DNA of 54,669 nucleotides from positions 1 through 54,669 of the forward strand of contig JAOAIO010000006.1 of NCBI GenBank assembly GCA_026414665.1, written 5' to 3'. The translations under genes were made by a program, and so were the position numbers. This stretch comes from Azovibrio sp. Lineage in GTDB: Bacteria > Pseudomonadota > Gammaproteobacteria > Burkholderiales > Rhodocyclaceae. Shown one piece after another: positions 27,797 through 40,325 of this stretch (within the stretch, counting starts at the first letter, position 1; each line of letters starts with the position of its first letter). The notes below the pieces were generated by a model, which was not told the DNA's origin, searched no databases, and saw nothing but the letters and a program-made list of their open reading frames with translations.

Positions 27797-28171
27797 ATGT
27801 TGAGAACCGGTCTCATGATCTTGGCGGCTAGCCTTTGTCTCATGGCCCAGTCGGTGCCTTGCGGCGCAGCCGAGGCGCCGGACGGGCGCGCGCTCGAACA
27901 GGCGCTGCACGCCTTGAGTTGGGAGCAGTTTCGGGCTGTCGTGCTCGCCGTGCCGCGCCTACGCGCCGAGGTCGATGCTTATGGACCGCTCGGCTGGCAG
28001 TATGTCGAGCGGCATTACCGTCGCCATGGCTGGCGGCGCTCGCTCGATAAGCTCGATCCCGAGCAGCGGCGCGAGCTGGCGGCGCTGATCGAGCGTGTCC
28101 GCGCCGCTAGTCCGGATGCGCCCGACCAAGATGCGGAAGAGACCCTAAAGCCAAGCCGGTCCGGGATTTAG
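27797..28171 (+). CDS. Small secreted protein at the cyanophycin locus
   Basis: A 124-residue protein with a clear Sec signal peptide: basic MLRTG, a hydrophobic core, and likely cleavage after CGAAEA near residue 27. The mature part is charged and probably helical ([47 protein letters not shown]). I do not recognise a domain. It lies 16 bp after the acyltransferase gene, so it is the last gene of the cphA'-cphA arm, and its stop overlaps the convergent ppc stop by 4 bp. The longer in-frame upstream starts overlap the acyltransferase and would bury the signal peptide. Confidence 0.7.
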   Translation: MLRTGLMILAASLCLMAQSVPCGAAEAPDGRALEQALHALSWEQFRAVVLAVPRLRAEVDAYGPLGWQYVERHYRRHGWRRSLDKLDPEQRRELAALIERVRAASPDAPDQDAEETLKPSRSGI

Positions 28172-30918
28172 CCGCTATTGCGCAACCCCGCCGCAATGCC
28201 GTTGATGGTGATGTGAATGCCGCGGGCGATGCGCTCGTCCTCGATGCCGGCACGGTGCCGGCGCAGCAGCTCGACCTGCAAGTGGTTGAGGGGGTCCATG
28301 TAGGGGAAGCGGTTGCGGATCGAGCGCTTCAAAAGCGGGTTGTCGGCTAGGAAATCCTGCTGCTCGACGATGGCGAGCAGGTGCTGGCGCGTCAGTTCCC
28401 ACTCGGCGCGGATGCGGCCGAATACCCGTTGGCGTAGTTCAGCATCGCTCACGAGCTCAGCATAGCGCGAGGCGATGGCGAGATCGGTCTTGGCGAGCAC
28501 CATGTCCATATTCGAGAGCAGGGTGCGGAAGAACGGCCAGTGCCGATACATGCGCTGTAGCACGGGCAAGCCGTTCGGGTTGTCGGCGAGCCAGCCGGCG
28601 ACGGCGCTGCCAAAGCCGTACCAGCCCGGCAGCATGAGACGGCATTGCGACCAGGAGAATACCCAGGGAATGGCGCGTAGGTCCTCGATGGCGTCCGATT
28701 TTTTGCGCGCAGCGGGGCGGCTGCCGATGTTGAGGTTGGCGATTTCGGCAAGCGGCGTGGATTCACGGAAATAGGTGGTAAAGCCCGGGGTTTCGTACAC
28801 CAGGCCGCGGTAGGCGGCGAAAGCGCGGCGGGAGAGCTCGTCCATCACCGGGTGAAAGGCCTCGGCCCGTTCCACCTGGTTCTCGTGGTCGGTGAGGGTG
28901 GCTTCGAGGGTGGCGGCCACGAGGATTTCCAGGTTGCGCCGGCCGACTTCCGGGTTGGCGTATTTCGAGGCGATCACTTCGCCTTGTTCGGTGATGCGGA
29001 TTTGGCCCGAGACGGCGCCGGCCGGCTGCGCCAGGATGGCTTGGTAGCTGGGGCCGCCGCCTCGGCCGACGGAGCCGCCCCGACCGTGGAAGAGGCGTAA
29101 GCGCACGCCATGGCGGGCGAACACGCGCATGAGCTGTACTTCGGCTTGGTAAAGCTCCCAGCCCGAGGTGAGGAAGCCGCCGTCTTTGTTGCTGTCCGAG
29201 TAGCCGAGCATGACTTCCTGTTCGTCGTTGCGGCTTGTCAGGAGTTGCCGATAAAGCGGGAGCTGGAAGAGGTCATCCATGACCGAGCCGGCCTGGCGTA
29301 GGTCGGCGATGGTCTCGAACAGGGGAATGATGTTCATGGCGAGCGTCGGCGTGGCGCCGGGCCGCATGAGGCCGGCTTCTTTGAGCAGCAGCGCGACTTC
29401 GAGCAGATCGGAGACGCCGTCGGTCTTGGAGATGATGCAATTCGGCAAGGCAGCATCGCCGTAGCGCAGGCGTAGTTCGCGGGCGGCGAAGAAAATCGCC
29501 AGCTCGCCGCGCGTTTCCTCGCTGTAGTCGAGCCAGGGCGAGTAGAGCGGCCGCGGTGTCGCCAATTCCTGGCAGAGTAGGGCGATGCGGGCGGCTTCGT
29601 TGAGCGTTGCGTAAGTATCACAGCGCCCGGCGCGGGCCAGCAGTTCGGCGACGCTCCTGGCGTGTACCTCCGAGTTCTGGCGCAGATCGATGGGCGCCAG
29701 ATGGAAGCCGAACACCTGCACGGCGCGAATCAGCCGGCGCAGACGACCACGTGCCAGGCGCGCCGCGCCGTTCTGACAGAGCGAATCGGCGAGGATGCCG
29801 AGATCGGCGGCCAGGGCATCGGCATTCGGGTAAGGCGCGGCATCGGCGACGGGATGGCGCAAGGCCGGTTCGTGATCGAGCGCCCGAACGGTCGCCGCCA
29901 GGCGTGCGTAGATGCCCGCCAGGGCGCGTCGGTAGGGTTCGTCGGCACGTTGCGGCGAAGTATCGGGGGAGGCTTCCGAGAGCGCCATGAGCTGCGGTGA
30001 GACGCGCACCAAAAGTTGCGAGAGCGACAGCTCTCGCCCTAGGGCGTGCACTTCCTCCAAGTAGAAATGAAAGACGGCGGCGGATTGCAGGCGGAGGGTC
30101 TCCGTCAGGATTTCCGCCGTGACGAAGGGGTTGCCATCGCGGTCGCCGCCGATCCAGGAACCGATGCGGAAGAAGGGCGGCAGGCGGGTGTCCGCCCCCT
30201 CGGCCGCCAGCAGATCCTCCAGCTGGCCGTAGAGTCTTGGCAGTTCGGTGAAGAAGGTTTCGTGGAAGTAGTTGATGCCGTTCTTCACCTCGTCGATGAC
30301 TTTGAGCCGGTTCGGGCGCATCAGCCGGGTTTGCCACAAAGTGAGCACCAGACGCGCCAGTTCGGCATCGTTGTCGGCGCGCTCTTCCGGCGTGAGATCG
30401 AGCCGGTCGCGCCGATCGAGCAGGGCGGCGATGGCGTGCTGGCACTGCAAGGTGCTCTGGCGCTGCACTTCGGTGGGGTGGGCCGTGAGCACCGGCACTA
30501 CTTGGGCTTGTTCGAGGCAAGCCGCCAGGCTTCTCGGCGAGACGCCGGCGGCGCGAATCGAGGCGAACGCCTTTTCCAAACTGCCTTCGCGCGGCGGCGA
30601 GCCGGCGATTTCGTGCGCCCGGCGGCGGCGGATGTGATGCTGGTCCTCGGCAATGTTGGCCAGTTGCAGGAAGTAGCTAAAGGCGCGAATCACGGCCATG
30701 GTCTCGTCACGGCTCAAGCCGTTGAGCAGCTGCTCGAGTTCGGCGCGCACCCGGTCGTCACCCTCGCGGGCAAAGCGCACGGCGGCCTGGCGGATGCTTT
30801 CGACGCGGGCGAAAATGGCCTCGCCCTCTTGCTCGCGCACCGTGTCGCCGAGCAAGCGGCCGAGTAGGCGGATGTCGTCGCGCAGGGGTTGATCTTTGTC
30901 GAATTCGGGAGTGCGCAT
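28168..30918 (-). CDS. ppc: Phosphoenolpyruvate carboxylase
   Basis: A 916-residue PEPC that carboxylates PEP with bicarbonate to oxaloacetate, replenishing the TCA cycle. Catalytic motifs are intact: [11 protein letters not shown] with the essential histidine, [10 protein letters not shown], and the glycine loop [14 protein letters not shown]. The C-terminus ends in [10 protein letters not shown], as expected. It is the last gene of a long minus-strand series and starts 21 bp after an AEC transporter. Position beside lactate-oxidation genes and opposite PEP synthase fits growth on three-carbon acids. Confidence 0.97.
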   Translation of the reverse strand: MRTPEFDKDQPLRDDIRLLGRLLGDTVREQEGEAIFARVESIRQAAVRFAREGDDRVRAELEQLLNGLSRDETMAVIRAFSYFLQLANIAEDQHHIRRRRAHEIAGSPPREGSLEKAFASIRAAGVSPRSLAACLEQAQVVPVLTAHPTEVQRQSTLQCQHAIAALLDRRDRLDLTPEERADNDAELARLVLTLWQTRLMRPNRLKVIDEVKNGINYFHETFFTELPRLYGQLEDLLAAEGADTRLPPFFRIGSWIGGDRDGNPFVTAEILTETLRLQSAAVFHFYLEEVHALGRELSLSQLLVRVSPQLMALSEASPDTSPQRADEPYRRALAGIYARLAATVRALDHEPALRHPVADAAPYPNADALAADLGILADSLCQNGAARLARGRLRRLIRAVQVFGFHLAPIDLRQNSEVHARSVAELLARAGRCDTYATLNEAARIALLCQELATPRPLYSPWLDYSEETRGELAIFFAARELRLRYGDAALPNCIISKTDGVSDLLEVALLLKEAGLMRPGATPTLAMNIIPLFETIADLRQAGSVMDDLFQLPLYRQLLTSRNDEQEVMLGYSDSNKDGGFLTSGWELYQAEVQLMRVFARHGVRLRLFHGRGGSVGRGGGPSYQAILAQPAGAVSGQIRITEQGEVIASKYANPEVGRRNLEILVAATLEATLTDHENQVERAEAFHPVMDELSRRAFAAYRGLVYETPGFTTYFRESTPLAEIANLNIGSRPAARKKSDAIEDLRAIPWVFSWSQCRLMLPGWYGFGSAVAGWLADNPNGLPVLQRMYRHWPFFRTLLSNMDMVLAKTDLAIASRYAELVSDAELRQRVFGRIRAEWELTRQHLLAIVEQQDFLADNPLLKRSIRNRFPYMDPLNHLQVELLRRHRAGIEDERIARGIHITINGIAAGLRNSG

Positions 30919-30939
30919 GGGGAACCTCGCGGCAATCGG

Positions 30940-31818
30940 TCAAGGGTGAAGGGTGAGATATAGGGCAAGGGGTAGAAAGAAGAGTGCGGCCAGATTGCCG
31001 ATTAGCACGATCGAGGCAACCTTGTCCGGCTCTTGCCGGTAGCGTTCGGCGAACAAGAAGTTGAGCACGGCCGGGGGCAGGGCGCCGAAGACGATCAGCA
31101 TGTCCCGGTCGCGGCCATCGAGGCCGAGGGCCCAGGCGCTGGCGGCGGCCAGCAAAAGGCCGCTGATAGGGCAGAACAGGGCGCCGGCGACGCCGATCTT
31201 CCACTCGCCCAAAGGCGTGCTCGCCAAGCGCACGCCGAGCGAGAAAAGCATCAACGGCACGGCGATGTCGCCCAGCATCTTGATCGAGATCAGGAGCGGC
31301 TCCCAAAGCACGAGGCCGCCCAGGTTAAAGAACAGGCCTAAGAGCGCGGCGGCCACCACCGGCACCCGCCAAAGCCGCGCTATGGCGGTATGCGGATCGA
31401 GCCAGCGCGCTCCCAAGGAAAAATGCAGCGTGTTTTCCACCATGAAGAGCACGATGGCCGCCGGCAGCGCGGCCTCGCCCCAGGCCAGCACTGCGAGCGG
31501 TAAACCGATGTTGCCGGAGTTGTTGAACATCATGGGCGGGATGAAGGTCTTGTTCTGGTAGCCGAGCAGCTTTGCCACCGGCCAGGCCAGCAGTCCGCTG
31601 CCTAGCACCACCACCAGGGCCCCTAAGGCCAGGGGGCCGTAGCTGCCTAGGTCCAGGGGCTTGCCAGCGAGGGCGTAGAACACCAGGGCGGGCACGAACA
31701 CGTCCATATTGAGGTGGTTGGCCACCCCCATGTCGGGCTTGTAGCGGCGGGCATAGGCATAGCCGATGCCGACGATGGCGAAGATGGGCAGCAAGATGGA
31801 GACGATGCGTAGCAGCAT
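30940..31818 (-). CDS. AEC family transporter
   Basis: A 292-residue inner-membrane protein with about ten hydrophobic segments and AEC (auxin efflux carrier) landmarks: an N-terminal PIFAIVGIGYAYARR, the MMFNNSGNIGLPLAVLAWG motif, and a late FGALPPAVLNFLFAERY motif. Family members move organic anions such as malate. In this setting a three-carbon acid is plausible but unproven. The gene starts 6 bp after the TSUP gene and precedes ppc by 21 bp. Confidence 0.88.
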   Translation of the reverse strand: MLLRIVSILLPIFAIVGIGYAYARRYKPDMGVANHLNMDVFVPALVFYALAGKPLDLGSYGPLALGALVVVLGSGLLAWPVAKLLGYQNKTFIPPMMFNNSGNIGLPLAVLAWGEAALPAAIVLFMVENTLHFSLGARWLDPHTAIARLWRVPVVAAALLGLFFNLGGLVLWEPLLISIKMLGDIAVPLMLFSLGVRLASTPLGEWKIGVAGALFCPISGLLLAAASAWALGLDGRDRDMLIVFGALPPAVLNFLFAERYRQEPDKVASIVLIGNLAALFFLPLALYLTLHP

Positions 31819-31824
31819 AGGCGC

Positions 31825-32613
31825 TTAGCTTGCATAGGTTCGGTAGAAGTAGATCAGGGTGAGGCTGGCGCCGACACCGATGACGAGCCGTTTCAGCCAG
31901 ACGGCGGGCAAGCGCTGCGCCAGCCGCGCTCCGGCGTAGCCACCCAGGGTAGCAGTGATGAGCATTACCAGGGTGTGCGGCCAGGAAATCGCCCCGGCGA
32001 TGATGAAGGTGAGCGCCGAGACCGTATAGGTGACGGCGGCGATCCAATTTTTGAGCGCGTTGAGTTCCTGGATGTGGGTGACGCCCTGGATCGACAGAGC
32101 AGCCAGGGTGAGGATGCCCTGCCCGGCGCCGAAGAAGCCGCCATAGACGGCGACGATGAACTGAAATAAGAGCCCGCCGGGACCGCCTGGGTTGCGCTTC
32201 TCGGTCTGCTGGCCGAGCCAGCCCTTGATCCGCTGCACGAGGCGGCCCACCTGGCTGGAAAAGGCGAACAGGGCGGTGGCCACGAGTAGCAGCCAGGGAA
32301 TCATCTGCGCGAAGGCGGCGTTGGAAGTGGCGAGCAGCAGGAGCCCGCCACCGATGCCGCCGCAGAAGGCCACGAGCGTCAGGGCAATGGCCCACTGGCG
32401 GTGCCGCGCCAATTCCTGCCGGTAGGCCCAGGCGCTCGACAGGCTGGCCGGCCAGAGCGCGACGGTATTGCTGGCGTTGGCGGTGATCGGTGGCACCCCG
32501 GCCGCGAGCAGGGCGGGAAAGGAGAAGAAGGTGCCGCCGCCGGCCAGAGCATTCATGGCGCCAGCGAGAAAAGCGCCGCCGGCGACGAGGAGCATGGGAA
32601 GGAGTTCAGTCAT
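31825..32613 (-). CDS. TauE/SafE (TSUP) family anion transporter
   Basis: A 262-residue membrane protein of the TauE/SafE family: eight or so hydrophobic segments and the repeated family motif (FLAGAMNALAGGGTFFSFPAL with ANASNTVALWP near the start, YGGFFGAGQGI in the middle). The family exports or imports sulfite, sulfonates and related small anions. The substrate is unknown. It is 15 bp downstream of the D-lactate dehydrogenase gene and 6 bp upstream of the AEC gene. Confidence 0.88.
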   Translation of the reverse strand: MTELLPMLLVAGGAFLAGAMNALAGGGTFFSFPALLAAGVPPITANASNTVALWPASLSSAWAYRQELARHRQWAIALTLVAFCGGIGGGLLLLATSNAAFAQMIPWLLLVATALFAFSSQVGRLVQRIKGWLGQQTEKRNPGGPGGLLFQFIVAVYGGFFGAGQGILTLAALSIQGVTHIQELNALKNWIAAVTYTVSALTFIIAGAISWPHTLVMLITATLGGYAGARLAQRLPAVWLKRLVIGVGASLTLIYFYRTYAS

Positions 32614-32628
32614 GGGTTTCCAGAAAAT

Positions 32629-35403
<2,775 letters not shown>

Positions 35404-35425
35404 GGCAGTCTGGAGAGCAAAAACG

Positions 35426-35515
35426 CAAGGCAAAGGCGCAGGGGTAGCAGGTTCCACAGGGTGCAGAGGAGAGAAGAGATGCCTGTGGTCGGGCTCCCGC
35501 TGCGCCTTTGCCTTG
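35426..35515. repeat. Large nested inverted repeat between dctP and the D-lactate dehydrogenase gene
   Basis: The outer arms are a perfect 16-bp inverted repeat (CAAGGCAAAGGCGCAG at 35426-35441 and its complement at 35500-35515). Inside is a second 7-bp pair, CCACAGG (35454-35460) and CCTGTGG (35482-35488). Transcribed from dctP, this 90-nt segment would fold into a long stem just before the dehydrogenase start at 35403. Confidence 0.7.
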
Positions 35516-35529
35516 GATTTTTGCGACAA

Positions 35530-35550
35530 GGGAGGCCGATACGGCCTCCC
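35530..35550 (-). terminator. Hairpin after dctP, possible attenuator
   Basis: A 9-bp perfect stem (GGGAGGCCG / CGGCCTCCC) with a 3-nt loop lies 8 bp after the dctP stop. On the minus strand it is not followed by a clear T-tract, so it may be an mRNA 3'-end stabiliser or partial attenuator rather than a full terminator. Confidence 0.5.
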
Positions 35551-35558
35551 AGCAGGGC

Positions 35559-36659
35559 TTACTTCTTGCCGAATTGCTTACCGAAAGTGAATTGGGCATA
35601 GGCCTGTTCGGCAACCCGGAACCATTGGAATTCGTCGTTGCGGAAACGCTTCCAGGGTTCGTAGATTTTCTTGAAATCCGGGTTCTTGGCGGCGGTTTCC
35701 TCCATGACTTCGTTGGCCGCCTTGAAGCAGGCTTCCATGATGTCCTTGGAGAAGGCCGAGAGCTTGGCGCCGGATTTGATCAGCCGGCCGAGGGCTTGCG
35801 GGTTCTTGGCGTCGTAGTCGGCCAGGATGCGCACATTGGTTTCGGCGGCGGCGGCCTCGAAGGCGGCCTGGTAGCTCTTGGGCAGCTTGTCCCACTGGCT
35901 CTTGTTTACCAAGAAGGAGAAGGCGGTGCTGCCTTCCCACCAGCCCGGGTAGTAGTAGTGCGGCGCCACCTTGTTGAGACCGAGCTTTTCGTCGTCATAC
36001 GGGCCGATCCATTCGGCGGCGTCGATCGTGCCTTTTTCGAGCGAGGGGTAGATGTCACCGGCAGCGATTTGCTGCGGCACCAGACCCAGGCGTTCCATGA
36101 CCCGGCCGGCGAAGCCGCCGATGCGCATCTTCAGGCCCTTGAGATCGGCAACGGTGTTGATCGGCTTTCTGAACCAGCCACCCATCTGGCAGCCCGAGTT
36201 ACCCGCCAGGAAGTTCACCACCCCGTAATTGGCGTAGAAGGCGCGTAGCGCCTCCATGCCGCCGCCGTAGTACATCCAGGCATTGTGGGCGCGGGCGGTC
36301 ATGCCGAAGGGCACGGCGCAGTCGAAGGCGAAAGCTTCGTTCTTGCCAAAGAAATAGTAGGGCGCAGTGTGGCAGAGCTCCACCGTGCCGGCTTGCACCG
36401 CATCCAGCACTTGCAGACCGGGCACGATCTCACCGGCCGGGAAGGCGCGGATGTCGAACTTGCCGTTGGTGAGCTGACGCAAGCGGTTGCAAAAATCCTC
36501 GGTGCCGCCGAACAGCGTGTCCAGCGTCTTGGGAAAGCTCGAAGCCAGGCGCCACTTGATGTTGGGTTCGCTCTGGGCGATGGCCGGGGCGGCGACGACC
36601 GTGGCGGCGCCGGCGGCGGCACCGATGCTGGCTTTCTTCAGAAAATCACGACGTTCCAT
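35559..36659 (-). CDS. dctP: TRAP transporter substrate-binding protein (TakP-like, Tat-exported)
   Basis: A 366-residue periplasmic binding protein. The N-terminus is a Tat signal (ERRDFLKKA, hydrophobic stretch, cleavage after APAIAQ). The mature part has the DctP fold. The segment WIGPYDDEKLG with YYYPGWWEGS matches the TakP branch, whose known members bind 2-oxoacids such as pyruvate, and whose Thermus relative binds calcium lactate. That matches the lactate-oxidation genes alongside. The ATG at 36659 has a GAGGAGA site; an ATG 15 bp upstream is weaker. The gene is followed by hairpins, suggesting high expression of the binding protein. Confidence 0.92.
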   Translation of the reverse strand: MERRDFLKKASIGAAAGAATVVAAPAIAQSEPNIKWRLASSFPKTLDTLFGGTEDFCNRLRQLTNGKFDIRAFPAGEIVPGLQVLDAVQAGTVELCHTAPYYFFGKNEAFAFDCAVPFGMTARAHNAWMYYGGGMEALRAFYANYGVVNFLAGNSGCQMGGWFRKPINTVADLKGLKMRIGGFAGRVMERLGLVPQQIAAGDIYPSLEKGTIDAAEWIGPYDDEKLGLNKVAPHYYYPGWWEGSTAFSFLVNKSQWDKLPKSYQAAFEAAAAETNVRILADYDAKNPQALGRLIKSGAKLSAFSKDIMEACFKAANEVMEETAAKNPDFKKIYEPWKRFRNDEFQWFRVAEQAYAQFTFGKQFGKK

Positions 36660-36700
36660 GTAGTGTCTCCTCAAATGGATGGGTAGGGCGAGCCTTGGGC

Positions 36701-38245
36701 TTACTGCTTTTCACCGGGCTCATCGGTGGAAAACCGGATCTTGCCGGGGTCGAAGGCGCCATCTTCTTGCGCCGCCTCCTGGTCTGGCTGGCCGGCCGGC
36801 GCATCGCCGGCGCTGCCATCGCTGGGCAGCAAGATTTCTAGCGGCGTGTCTTCCATGGCGGCGTGCTTTTCCACGGCCACCAATTGTGGGAAGGCGATGA
36901 TCAGCGCCACCATCAGAATTTGGATGCAGACGAAGGGAATCGCGCCCCAGTAGATTTGGCTGGTGGTGACGGGCTCCATTTCCTTGCCTGTGACCGCGTC
37001 GCGGTAGCGCTTGGCGGGCGCGACCGAGCGTAGGTAGAACAGCGCGAAACCGAACGGCGGGTGCATGAAGGAAGTCTGCATGTTCACCGCCAGCAGCACG
37101 CCGAACCAGACGAGGTCGATGCCGAGACTGTCGGCCACTGGGGCTACGAGCGGCACGAGAATGAAGGCCAGCTCGAAGAAGTCGAGGAAGAAAGCGAGCA
37201 CGAAAAAGAGGATATTCACCGCGATCAGGAAGCCCGCTTGACCGCCCGGCAAGGAGGTGAGCAGGTGCTCGACCCAGAGGTCGCCATTGACGCCGCGAAA
37301 TACCAGGCCGAACACGGTGGCGCCGATCAGGATGAACATGACAAACGACGAGAGCTTGGCCGTCGATTCGATGGCCTGGCGCAGCAAGGTGAAATCGAGC
37401 TTCTTCTTCGCCAAGGCCAACAACAACGCGCCCGAGGCGCCCATGGCGCCGCCTTCGGTCGGGGTGGCGATGCCCAGGAAGATGGTGCCGAGCACCAAAA
37501 AGATGAGAAATAGCGGCGGCACCAGCACCACCAAGCACTTCACCAGTAGGGGGATGCCGCTGATGGAGCGCGCTGCCAGGGGGAGCGCCGGGGCGTGCTG
37601 GGGCTTGAATAGGGCGATGAGCGCCACATAGCCGACGTAAAAGCCGGTGAGGACTAGGCCAGGAATCATCGCGCCCATGTACATGTCGCCGACGGAGCGC
37701 CCCACCTGGTCGGCCATGATGATGAGCACCAAGGAGGGCGGGATGATCTGGGCGAGGGTGCCAGAGGCGGCGATGACCCCGGATGCTAGACGCCGGTCAT
37801 AGCCATAGCGCAGCATGATGGGTAAGGAGATCAGGCCCATCGAAATCACCGAGGCGGCTACCACGCCCGTGGTGGCGGCCAGCAGGGCGCCGACGAAGAT
37901 CACCGCGATGGCCAGGCCGCCGCGCAAGGGGCCGAAGAGCTGGCCGATGGTGTCGAGCAGATCCTCGGCCATGCCCGAGCGTTCGAGAATGAGCCCCATG
38001 AAGGTGAAGAAGGGAATCGCCAGCAAGGTGTCATTGGCCATGATGCCGAAAATGCGGTTCGGCAGGGCTTGGAGGAACTCGGGGGTGAATAGTCCCATGC
38101 CGATGCCGAGCACGGCGAATACCAAGCCATTGGCGGCCAGGGCGAAGGCGACGGGATAGCCGGAGAGGAGAAAGATCACCAGGCAGGTGAACATGATCGG
38201 GGCCAGATAATCCCCGATGATGGGCACGAGAAATTCGAGCGGCAT
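36701..38245 (-). CDS. dctM: TRAP transporter large permease
   Basis: A 514-residue DctM-type membrane subunit with about 12 hydrophobic segments, the sodium-coupled transport channel of the TRAP system. FTFMGLILERSGMAEDLL, GASGTLAQIIPPSL and TPTEGGAMGASGALLLA are the usual DctM marks. The C-terminal 60 residues are a hydrophilic extension (DGSAGDAPAGQPDQEAAQ) longer than in many DctM proteins. It lies 13 bp after dctQ and 41 bp before dctP. Confidence 0.93.
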   Translation of the reverse strand: MPLEFLVPIIGDYLAPIMFTCLVIFLLSGYPVAFALAANGLVFAVLGIGMGLFTPEFLQALPNRIFGIMANDTLLAIPFFTFMGLILERSGMAEDLLDTIGQLFGPLRGGLAIAVIFVGALLAATTGVVAASVISMGLISLPIMLRYGYDRRLASGVIAASGTLAQIIPPSLVLIIMADQVGRSVGDMYMGAMIPGLVLTGFYVGYVALIALFKPQHAPALPLAARSISGIPLLVKCLVVLVPPLFLIFLVLGTIFLGIATPTEGGAMGASGALLLALAKKKLDFTLLRQAIESTAKLSSFVMFILIGATVFGLVFRGVNGDLWVEHLLTSLPGGQAGFLIAVNILFFVLAFFLDFFELAFILVPLVAPVADSLGIDLVWFGVLLAVNMQTSFMHPPFGFALFYLRSVAPAKRYRDAVTGKEMEPVTTSQIYWGAIPFVCIQILMVALIIAFPQLVAVEKHAAMEDTPLEILLPSDGSAGDAPAGQPDQEAAQEDGAFDPGKIRFSTDEPGEKQ

Positions 38246-38258
38246 GTTGGTTGCTTCC

Positions 38259-38840
38259 TCAATGTGCGGTGGCGGAGTCGTGGCTCAGGGATGGGGCCGT
38301 TTCCTGATGGCTGCTCTTCTCGAATTCGCTCGCGTCGATATGGCCGGCGAGGAAAGCGAAACGCTTGATGATTTCCGAGACGGCCTGCGCCAATAGCAGG
38401 AAGAAAGCCACCGGAATCATCAGCCGCGCCGGCCACAGGATGAGACCGCCGGCATTGGGCGATACCTCGCCGGAGCGAATGGCATCGATGGCATAAGGAA
38501 TGCCGGCCCAGAGGATGAGGGCGCACAACGGCAGCAGGAAGAAGATGCCGCCCAGGATGTCGATCCAGGCATGGACGCGCGGCGAGAAGCGGCCGACGAC
38601 CACGTCGATGCGGATGTGCTCATTGCGGCGCAGCGTCCAGGCGGCGCCTAACAGGAAGACCGCGGCATAGAGATACCACTGGAGCTCGAGAAAGGCATTC
38701 GAGCCGATGTTGAGGGTATAGCGGGCTAGCGCATTGAGCGTGCTCACCAGCACCGCCACGAGGACCAGCCAGGCGGCGGCCTTGCCGATCCCCTCGTTGA
38801 GCCCGTCGATGCGGCGGGCCAGGGCCAAGAGTCGTTTCAC
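38259..38840 (-). CDS. dctQ: TRAP transporter small permease
   Basis: A 193-residue four-helix DctQ subunit with the typical NEHIRIDVVVGRFSPR motif between helices 2 and 3. The start is GTG. It lies 27 bp after lutB and begins the transporter part of the series, in the order Q-M-P. Confidence 0.9.
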   Translation of the reverse strand: MKRLLALARRIDGLNEGIGKAAAWLVLVAVLVSTLNALARYTLNIGSNAFLELQWYLYAAVFLLGAAWTLRRNEHIRIDVVVGRFSPRVHAWIDILGGIFFLLPLCALILWAGIPYAIDAIRSGEVSPNAGGLILWPARLMIPVAFFLLLAQAVSEIIKRFAFLAGHIDASEFEKSSHQETAPSLSHDSATAH

Positions 38841-38867
38841 GGGGTCATCTCCTTTGGGGGTGGGGTT

Positions 38868-40325
38868 TCAATTGTTGGCCGCAGCTTGAGCGGCGCGTTG
38901 CCGTACTCGTTCGTGCAGGCTACGGCGTGCCGGCACGAGCGGCGTGCGGCTGGCTGTCCAGGCGCCTTGCCTGGCCGGGGTGAGGCGGCGCAGGCGGGTC
39001 GCCAGGAAGGCAAACAGGCGGTACAGCAGCGGCGAGCGGTAGAGAATGCGCCAGAGCTTGAAAGAGAGCGCCACCAACGGCTTTCTGCCTTCGCCTTCGC
39101 CGGCGAGCGGTGGGCTGTACGGGTCGGGGCCACCGGCTTGGCTACGGGCGCGCAGATCGATGAGCAGCTGCGGGATAGGGATCTGCACCGGGCAGACCTC
39201 GCCACAGGCGCCACACAGGCTCGATGCGGTGACGAGCTCGCCGGTGCCGCCCAAGCCGAGGAGGTGCGGCGAGATGATCTTGCCGATGGGGCCCGGATAG
39301 GTGGTGCCATAGGCCAGCCCGCCGATGCGGGTGTAGACCGGGCAATGGTTCATGCAGGCGCCGCAGCGGATACACTGTAGCGTGGCGCGAAAATCGGGGC
39401 GGGCGTAAGCCTGGGGACGACCGTTGTCGACGAGCACCAGATGCATTTCCTTGGGGCCGTCTAGCTCCCCGGGTCGGCGTGGGCCGCTGATCCAGTTGAA
39501 ATAGGTCGTGACTGCTTGACCCGTGGCCGAACGGGTCAGGAGTGTGAGGAGCGGCGGCACGTGTTCGAGCTTCTCCACCACTTTCTCGATGCCGGTGACG
39601 GCGATGTGCACTTCGGGCACCGTGGTGCACATGCGGCCATTGCCTTCATTTTCCACGAGACAGAGCGTGCCGGTCTCGGCCACGGCGAAATTGACTCCGG
39701 AAAGTCCGATCCGGGCGTCGCGGAATTTTTCGCGCAGCACCCGGCGGCCGATCTGGATGAGCGCATCCACCGATTCGGTGTAGTCCACGCCGGGCAGCTT
39801 TTCGGCGAACAGCCGGGCGATTTCTGCCTTGGTCTTGTGGATGGCCGGCATGATGATGTGCGAGGGGCGCTCGCCGGCAAGCTGCACGATGTATTCGCCC
39901 ATGTCCGATTCGAGCGCCGCGATGCCCCGGGCTTCTAGCGCGTGGTTGAGCTCGATTTCCTCGCTCACCATGGATTTGCCCTTGATGACCATGTCCGCCT
40001 GGGCGCGCGTGATGATGCCGGCGATGATGTCCTGCGCCTCGGCGGGGGTTTCGGCCCAGTGTACCGTTACCCCGTTTTGCTGCAGCTTGGCTTCCAGTTG
40101 TTCTAGCAGGTCGGGCAGGCGGGCGAGGCTATACTGCCGGATGGCCTCGCCCTGGCGGCGCAGCGCGGCGAGCACGGCGGGGTCGGGGAACTGGGCGGCG
40201 CGCTTTTGCATGAGGAAATCCATGGCGCCGCGAAAGCTTTGGCGTAGCGCCGGATCGTCGAGCACTTGCTTGCTGCGCGCCCGAAAGCCGGCGCCGGGCA
40301 GGTAATGCAGGGAGGCTTGATTCAC
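38868..40325 (-). CDS. lutB: L-lactate oxidation iron-sulfur protein LutB
   Basis: A 485-residue member of the LutB/YkgF family. An N-terminal DUF162-type domain (about 60-300, with KGKSMVSEEIELNHAL and GTLCLVENEGNGR) precedes two ferredoxin-like motifs, CIRCGACMNHCPVY and CGACGEVCPVQIP. With LutA and LutC it oxidises L-lactate to pyruvate without a flavin enzyme. The GTG start overlaps the lutC stop (GTGA). The order lutA-lutC-lutB differs from the Bacillus lutABC order. Confidence 0.93.
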   Translation of the reverse strand: MNQASLHYLPGAGFRARSKQVLDDPALRQSFRGAMDFLMQKRAAQFPDPAVLAALRRQGEAIRQYSLARLPDLLEQLEAKLQQNGVTVHWAETPAEAQDIIAGIITRAQADMVIKGKSMVSEEIELNHALEARGIAALESDMGEYIVQLAGERPSHIIMPAIHKTKAEIARLFAEKLPGVDYTESVDALIQIGRRVLREKFRDARIGLSGVNFAVAETGTLCLVENEGNGRMCTTVPEVHIAVTGIEKVVEKLEHVPPLLTLLTRSATGQAVTTYFNWISGPRRPGELDGPKEMHLVLVDNGRPQAYARPDFRATLQCIRCGACMNHCPVYTRIGGLAYGTTYPGPIGKIISPHLLGLGGTGELVTASSLCGACGEVCPVQIPIPQLLIDLRARSQAGGPDPYSPPLAGEGEGRKPLVALSFKLWRILYRSPLLYRLFAFLATRLRRLTPARQGAWTASRTPLVPARRSLHERVRQRAAQAAANN

